From assembly GCA_033002965.1 (NCBI GenBank), contig JAURVB010012715.1, forward strand, positions 81,188-145,187: a stretch of 64,000 nt of DNA, read 5' to 3'. Numbering within the stretch: the stretch's first letter is position 1; the number at the start of each line of letters is the position of its first letter. The stretch comes from Piper betle (taxonomy: Eukaryota; Streptophyta; Magnoliopsida; Piperales; Piperaceae). The translations under genes were made by a program, and so were the position numbers. The notes under the pieces were generated by a model that saw only the letters and a program-made list of their open reading frames with translations, made no database searches and was not told the origin of the DNA. Positions 59,640 to 64,000 of the stretch are shown piece after piece.

Positions 59640-61579
59640 TTATGCCTTTATATATTATTTTAATTAATATTTGTTATTTTAATACGAAATTTTTACAAAT
59701 TTTTTTTAAAATTCCGATTTTTTAATCCGTATTTAATAAAATATTAATAACAAAATATATATTTATTAATTAATAAAATATTTTATTTATTATTTTAAAA
59801 TATAATTTAACCCCGATTGATTCGACTAATTCATGTATATCCCATGCTATTCAAAAACTTGGTATAATAATTATTACCGTACTTAAAATTATGTCATTAT
59901 AAATAAAAAAATAAAAAATAGATTAAATAATTTTATCAAAGTGAAATTAGTTTTGACAATTAAATATTTCAACTTTAGTGTTAAAGTGAGGTGGATTTTT
60001 CTAACAAATGTGGACTAAAATGACTAAATAATTTTTCGTTAATCTTTAAAACGATGTTATATAGTAAAGCAGTTTACTATAAATTAGGCTATCATATATT
60101 TATATTTTAAACTAAACTTGATTAAATTAATTAATTTTTTATATAATGAATAAACAATTCTTTATTTTTTTAAAATTTAATTTAAAATAATAACCGATTA
60201 TAACCCCAACCCAAAACACATACAACTTTAGTAGATTCGAACTCATCTTAACAACCACCGACACCAAGTTACATAAATAGAGAAGAATATGTCAAACTAC
60301 TTTTCCACTCCTTTTCTCACTTTTTTTTTCGGGTCCATCTCCGCCATCACTTCTCTTTTTCCAATTTAGCTTTACATTAATTTTGTCTGTCTTGCAAGCT
60401 ACAATAAGTTTTTATTGCAACCATATATATATATAACCATGCTTGGTGTTTGTAACTACGGGGGATATTCTAGTTCAAGGGTAGCTTCGTTTCCTCCTCC
60501 GACTAGTCAAATGTAACAAGGCCCCAGTTTGTAGTTTTTGAAAGCAAAAATGATGTGACATATCTTGTATTTGCATAAAATAAAAAAAGTGCTTACTTGG
60601 AAAAACTAAATTCCAATAGTGAGCGTAAGTTAAATATATAATATACAAAATTATTTACTAAGAAGTGTGTGTGTGACTTGTTTATCATTTATTGCAATAT
60701 TTATATAAACCATCACAATTACTTAAAATTTGTTGTCCAGGGAAAAGTACCAGACGAAGTTTTGTTTAGAATTTTCACCTTTCGTTGTACTATTAATAAC
60801 TAATGAGGTGTTAATCATAATAAACTTACAAACAAAAGGATGTACATATTACGTATACCGTTCCTATAAGTATATATACAATATATTCACTTATTATTGG
60901 ATAATATTGAGCTGTTCTGAATATATGCACATCAATATTGAGTGACGGAAAAGTAACTATTTAACGACCAGATGATCTCATTATTTTGTCAGAAAAAAAA
61001 GAAGTCATCCATGCAGTATTCCTTTAATAAATTTACTCTTGCATTTTTTAAATAAAAAGTAATAAAATCTTCCAAACATTGTCCTTTATATTTGGGTTTA
61101 ATAGGCTAATTAAGTAAGGCATAAATACTTTAAATTTACCCAAGATAAAAGTTAGATGGGAAGCTCAGCAAGCTATGTGACATTTTGTCCCGTTCTTTGA
61201 TTATCTCATCGTTGGGGCATTTTTTTATAAAAAAACCTTCGATATTTATGAAAAATAAAATAAGTTAAAATCAAACCCTTATATTTTTATCTTCATAAAA
61301 AAGAGAAAAGAAGATCTCATCCACACACGTGTGAGCCACGCCAAGCACGAGATAACCCACACGTATGAAGCTCCAAAAAATCCGCACCTAACTCATCCTC
61401 GCCCTTACTAACCAACCCCAGTTAATCCCCAACCCATCCCCTCCCAAACCTCCACGCGTCCAAAAATAAACGGTCACGATCATCCGCACAAGGTATTCCA
61501 CTTCCCCCTCCGCCAAACCCTAAAATCCCACCTTTCCGGAAAAACTCCCACCCTCGCCGGAAAACTTTCGCCGGAGAAA
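59640..61579. other. AT-rich intergenic region and cyclophilin promoter
   Basis: No gene is seen in 59640-61300. The last 250 bases become C-rich. They include CCACACACGTGTGAGCC, a palindromic CACGTG-containing segment (ACACGTGT near 61326), which is an ACGT-core G-box-like site bound by plant bZIP and bHLH factors. It lies about 250 bases upstream of the cyclophilin start codon. Confidence 0.5.
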
Positions 61580-62095
61580 ATGCCAAATCCGCGCGTCTTC
61601 TTCGACATGACCATCGGCCCCACCCCCGCCGGGCGGATCGTGATGGAGCTGTACGCCGACGTGACCCCCCGCACGGCAGAGAACTTCCGGGCGCTGTGCA
61701 CCGGCGAGAAGGGCAACACCCGCTCCGGCAAGCCCCTGCACTACAAGGGGTCGACCTTCCACCGCGTCATCCCCAACTTCATGTGCCAGGGTGGCGACTT
61801 CACCGACGGCAACGGCACCGGCGGCGAGTCCATCTACGGCTCCAAGTTCGCCGACGAGAACTTCATCAAGAAGCACACCGGCCCCGGCGTGCTGTCCATG
61901 GCCAACGCCGGTCCCGGCACCAACGGCTCGCAGTTCTTCATCTGCACCGCCAAGACGGATTGGCTCGATGGCAAGCACGTGGTGTTCGGCCAGGTCGTGG
62001 AGGGGATGGACGTGGTGAAGGCGATCGAGCGCGTCGGCTCGTCCTCCGGCCGGTGCTCCAAGCCTGTCGTCGTGGCCGACTGCGGCCAGCTCTGA
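61580..62095 (+). CDS. Cyclophilin-type peptidyl-prolyl isomerase, plant cytosolic class
   Basis: A single uninterrupted frame encodes 171 residues and a stop, the usual length of plant cytosolic single-domain cyclophilins. Catalytic and ligand-binding residues are in place: [16 protein letters not shown] (the active-site Arg, Phe, Met and Gln), [20 protein letters not shown] (with the cyclosporin-contact Trp) and [13 protein letters not shown]. The short insertion [14 protein letters not shown] is typical of plant members. There is no signal or transit peptide. The enzyme speeds cis-trans isomerisation of Xaa-Pro bonds in folding and signalling. It is intronless, with almost all third positions G or C, which strongly contrasts with its AT-rich surroundings. 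The start is the first ATG, in a GAAAATGCC context. Confidence 0.95.
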   Translation: MPNPRVFFDMTIGPTPAGRIVMELYADVTPRTAENFRALCTGEKGNTRSGKPLHYKGSTFHRVIPNFMCQGGDFTDGNGTGGESIYGSKFADENFIKKHTGPGVLSMANAGPGTNGSQFFICTAKTDWLDGKHVVFGQVVEGMDVVKAIERVGSSSGRCSKPVVVADCGQL

Positions 62096-63597
62096 TTCGC
62101 TAGAGACGGCGCCGGATCTGCGTATTCTGATAAGTTTGATCTGATGTTTCTGGTTTGGATGTTTGCTTCGCTTATGCTTTGTTAATGGCGGATTTGGTCG
62201 TTTTCGTCAATCTGCTAGGGTTTGTGGTGATGGTGTAAAGCTCTTACTCTAATTATTATCATAAAAGAAAAACTGCTATCTTATTATGGTTATGGTTAAT
62301 GTTTTCTTCTAGAAAGATCGCATTTTTAGCTTGGAATTGTTTGGATTGTGCTCCGATTAATGCGTCGAGATGGGAAAATCTGATCTAGTGCGGCTAATCA
62401 CGGGGGTTTATTGCGGTGTTAGAATAAATGTTTGATTAACGATCGATGAGATTTTACTGTTTTGTATTTATGAATCATCTCGATTAAATGGCTGTGAATG
62501 GTTGTCGTGTCGGAACTCGTTTGACTTTTGATGCGGGTTTGGAAGTTTTAGATTTGTCTTGGTCGTTGATGGCGGGTGCTTTCTTTTCCTGCCAAAGATC
62601 ACTCTGATTTTTATTGTGGAAGCGTTTGGATTATGATTCGATTCATGGATCTAGATTGAAAATATATGATCTGATTCTGTCGAGATTGGTATGGTTCTAC
62701 GTTGACAATTGGTCGACTAATGGATCTCAATTTTCAGTTCTAGATCGAGTTGTTCGTGTTTGATCGACTTTGTATATTAAGTAATCTCTGTCTGTCGGTT
62801 TAGTCACAGCTTGGTTGGAACGAATGATTTTTAATTTGTTATTATCTTTTGGTAATGGATAAGACGTTTTGTGGTGAGTTGAATTGTACGTCCATTAACG
62901 TTGCATTTGTTTATTGTGATGATGAAGTTAATATCCCTCCCTTATATTCTATCGATCGATCTATTGAGAGGTGCCGTGAAGTTTATCTTCTTTTTTCTTT
63001 CTTTCTTTCTTTCTTTCAGAGGATGCTTAGTATCTGCAGCTGATATTGAGAGTGTAAGCAAGCGAGTTTGTTAGCCACTTTTAAATCGGACTGTCTATCT
63101 AAATTTAAAATTTTAACTCACATGTATTGGTCTTTTTCAGCATAGATGAAATTATTTTCATCGTCTAATCGTGTATGTAATTTAGCGACAGGTAATAAAT
63201 TTAGTTTACTTAGAAAGTATCAAATTTAGCTTATTTTAATCATCCGGCCATTGATACCAAATATTTTGTTCTTTGATCCTGAATGACAATCATCATTTAG
63301 CTTATTTTATGAATTTTTTTATTATATCACCTTTTAATTTTTGAAAGCTAAATTTGGTCGCATATTGGTTCTAGTTTCTACCAACGTCGCCGATAGGTCA
63401 ACCTTTACGGCTTGGTCGATTTTTTTAATTCTTTTCCTGCAAGCAAGTGTACTGCTTTAATCGAGTTGGCATGGGTGATTAATGGAAAAGTTTTTACCAA
63501 GTGGAAAAAAATTAAGAAGAATTTTAATCGTATATATTTTATTTCTGATATATATATATAATGGAATAAGTGTTGCTGATGGCTATACTGCAGTACA
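62096..63597. other. 3' flank of the cyclophilin gene, no gene seen
   Basis: AT-rich sequence with no coding frame. A CTTT microsatellite lies at about 62995-63018. The near part is probably 3' untranslated region, but a defined polyadenylation signal cannot be singled out. Confidence 0.55.
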
Positions 63598-63634
63598 ATT
63601 TTGGCCGTTGGATTAGCATCTAACGGCCAAAATC
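63598..63634. repeat. Short perfect hairpin
   Basis: TTTTGGCCGTTGGATTAGCA and its continuation ATCTAACGGCCAAAA pair to form a stem of about 14 bases, followed by a run of ten A residues. Its origin is unclear. Confidence 0.6.
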
Positions 63635-63639
63635 TAAAA

Positions 63640-64000
63640 AAAAAAAGGAAGGGGTGGGGCGGCGTCGCCGCAGCAGCGACAGCGGAGGGGGCGGGAAGGC
63701 CGCCCGGCCATGATGACGGCTAGGGGGCGCCGCGCGGACAGGGGACTGGGGGCGCGGCACGGCGGTGCGGCGGGGTGGCGGGGCGGGGGCCGAAGGGGGA
63801 CGCGGCGGGGTGGCGGCCGGGGTTGAGGGGGGCGCGGCGGGGTGGCGGGCGAGGGACAGGGTGGGGGGAGCCGCGCGGCGGGGTGGCGGGCAGGGGACGG
63901 GTGGCGGTGGTGTCACCCAACAGCGGGGCGGTGGGCCGGCAGGGGAAGAAGTGGGGCGGCTAGATCTATCGCCCGTCGCCCGGCGATTACGTCACCGCCA
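63640..64000. repeat. GC-rich minisatellite-like block
   Basis: Variations on GGGCGCGGCGGGGTGGCGGG recur several times from 63730 to 63900. Frames on both strands are open only because the block is GC-rich. It runs to the window edge. Confidence 0.6.

Noticed and set aside
61696..62103. 135-codon plus-strand frame and minus frame 61520-61978
   Set aside because: Shadow frames of the GC-rich cyclophilin gene.

Overview
This is plant nuclear DNA from an angiosperm. Intron-rich genes, an endogenous caulimovirid, solo LTRs, hAT-type elements, a PPR-DYW gene, a proline-rich wall protein and a plant-type cyclophilin all point that way. The very GC-rich codon use of the cyclophilin and of first exons suggests a monocot, but that is only an inference.

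Layout. 1-7.8 kb holds a broken zinc-knuckle retroelement piece, a solo LTR (A) and a decayed, rearranged endogenous pararetrovirus with its tRNA-Met primer site. 7.8-12.2 kb carries fragments of unrelated host genes: a REF/SRPP-like exon, the 3' part of RPS4 and hexokinase exon 1. 12.5-14.1 kb is an intact-looking four-exon gene for an EAR-motif (LDLN) protein. 14.4-30.2 kb is a stack of nested insertions: hAT-like elements, solo LTR C inside one of them, an inverted LTR pair (F and G), LTR D in the end of G, and LTR B in D. Target-site duplications fix most of the order. 31.5-32.7 kb is a second EAR-motif gene, a paralogue in which an exon-intron unit has been tandemly duplicated.

32.7-40.7 kb is AT-rich with no convincing gene. 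40.8-42.6 kb is an Ole e 1/proline-rich cell wall protein gene with about 22 seven-residue repeats and a likely one-base frameshift. 43.6-52.0 kb is a 14-exon minus-strand gene I cannot name. Its reconstructed phases agree at all junctions except one, where an in-frame stop sits and no good splice donor is visible. 52.2-54.2 kb is a three-unit tandem repeat split by a hAT element that itself contains a second element. 57.1-59.6 kb is a PPR-DYW pseudogene with many lesions. 61.6-62.1 kb is an intact intronless cyclophilin. The end is a GC-rich low-complexity block.

The most unusual signals are: a sequence module shared between the LTR family and the hAT-like family, two element classes that move by different mechanisms; the internal exon-unit duplication in the second EAR gene, which multiplies its putative repression motifs; and the reconstructable order of the nested insertions. 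All family names come from reading the sequence and from recall; no database search was run.
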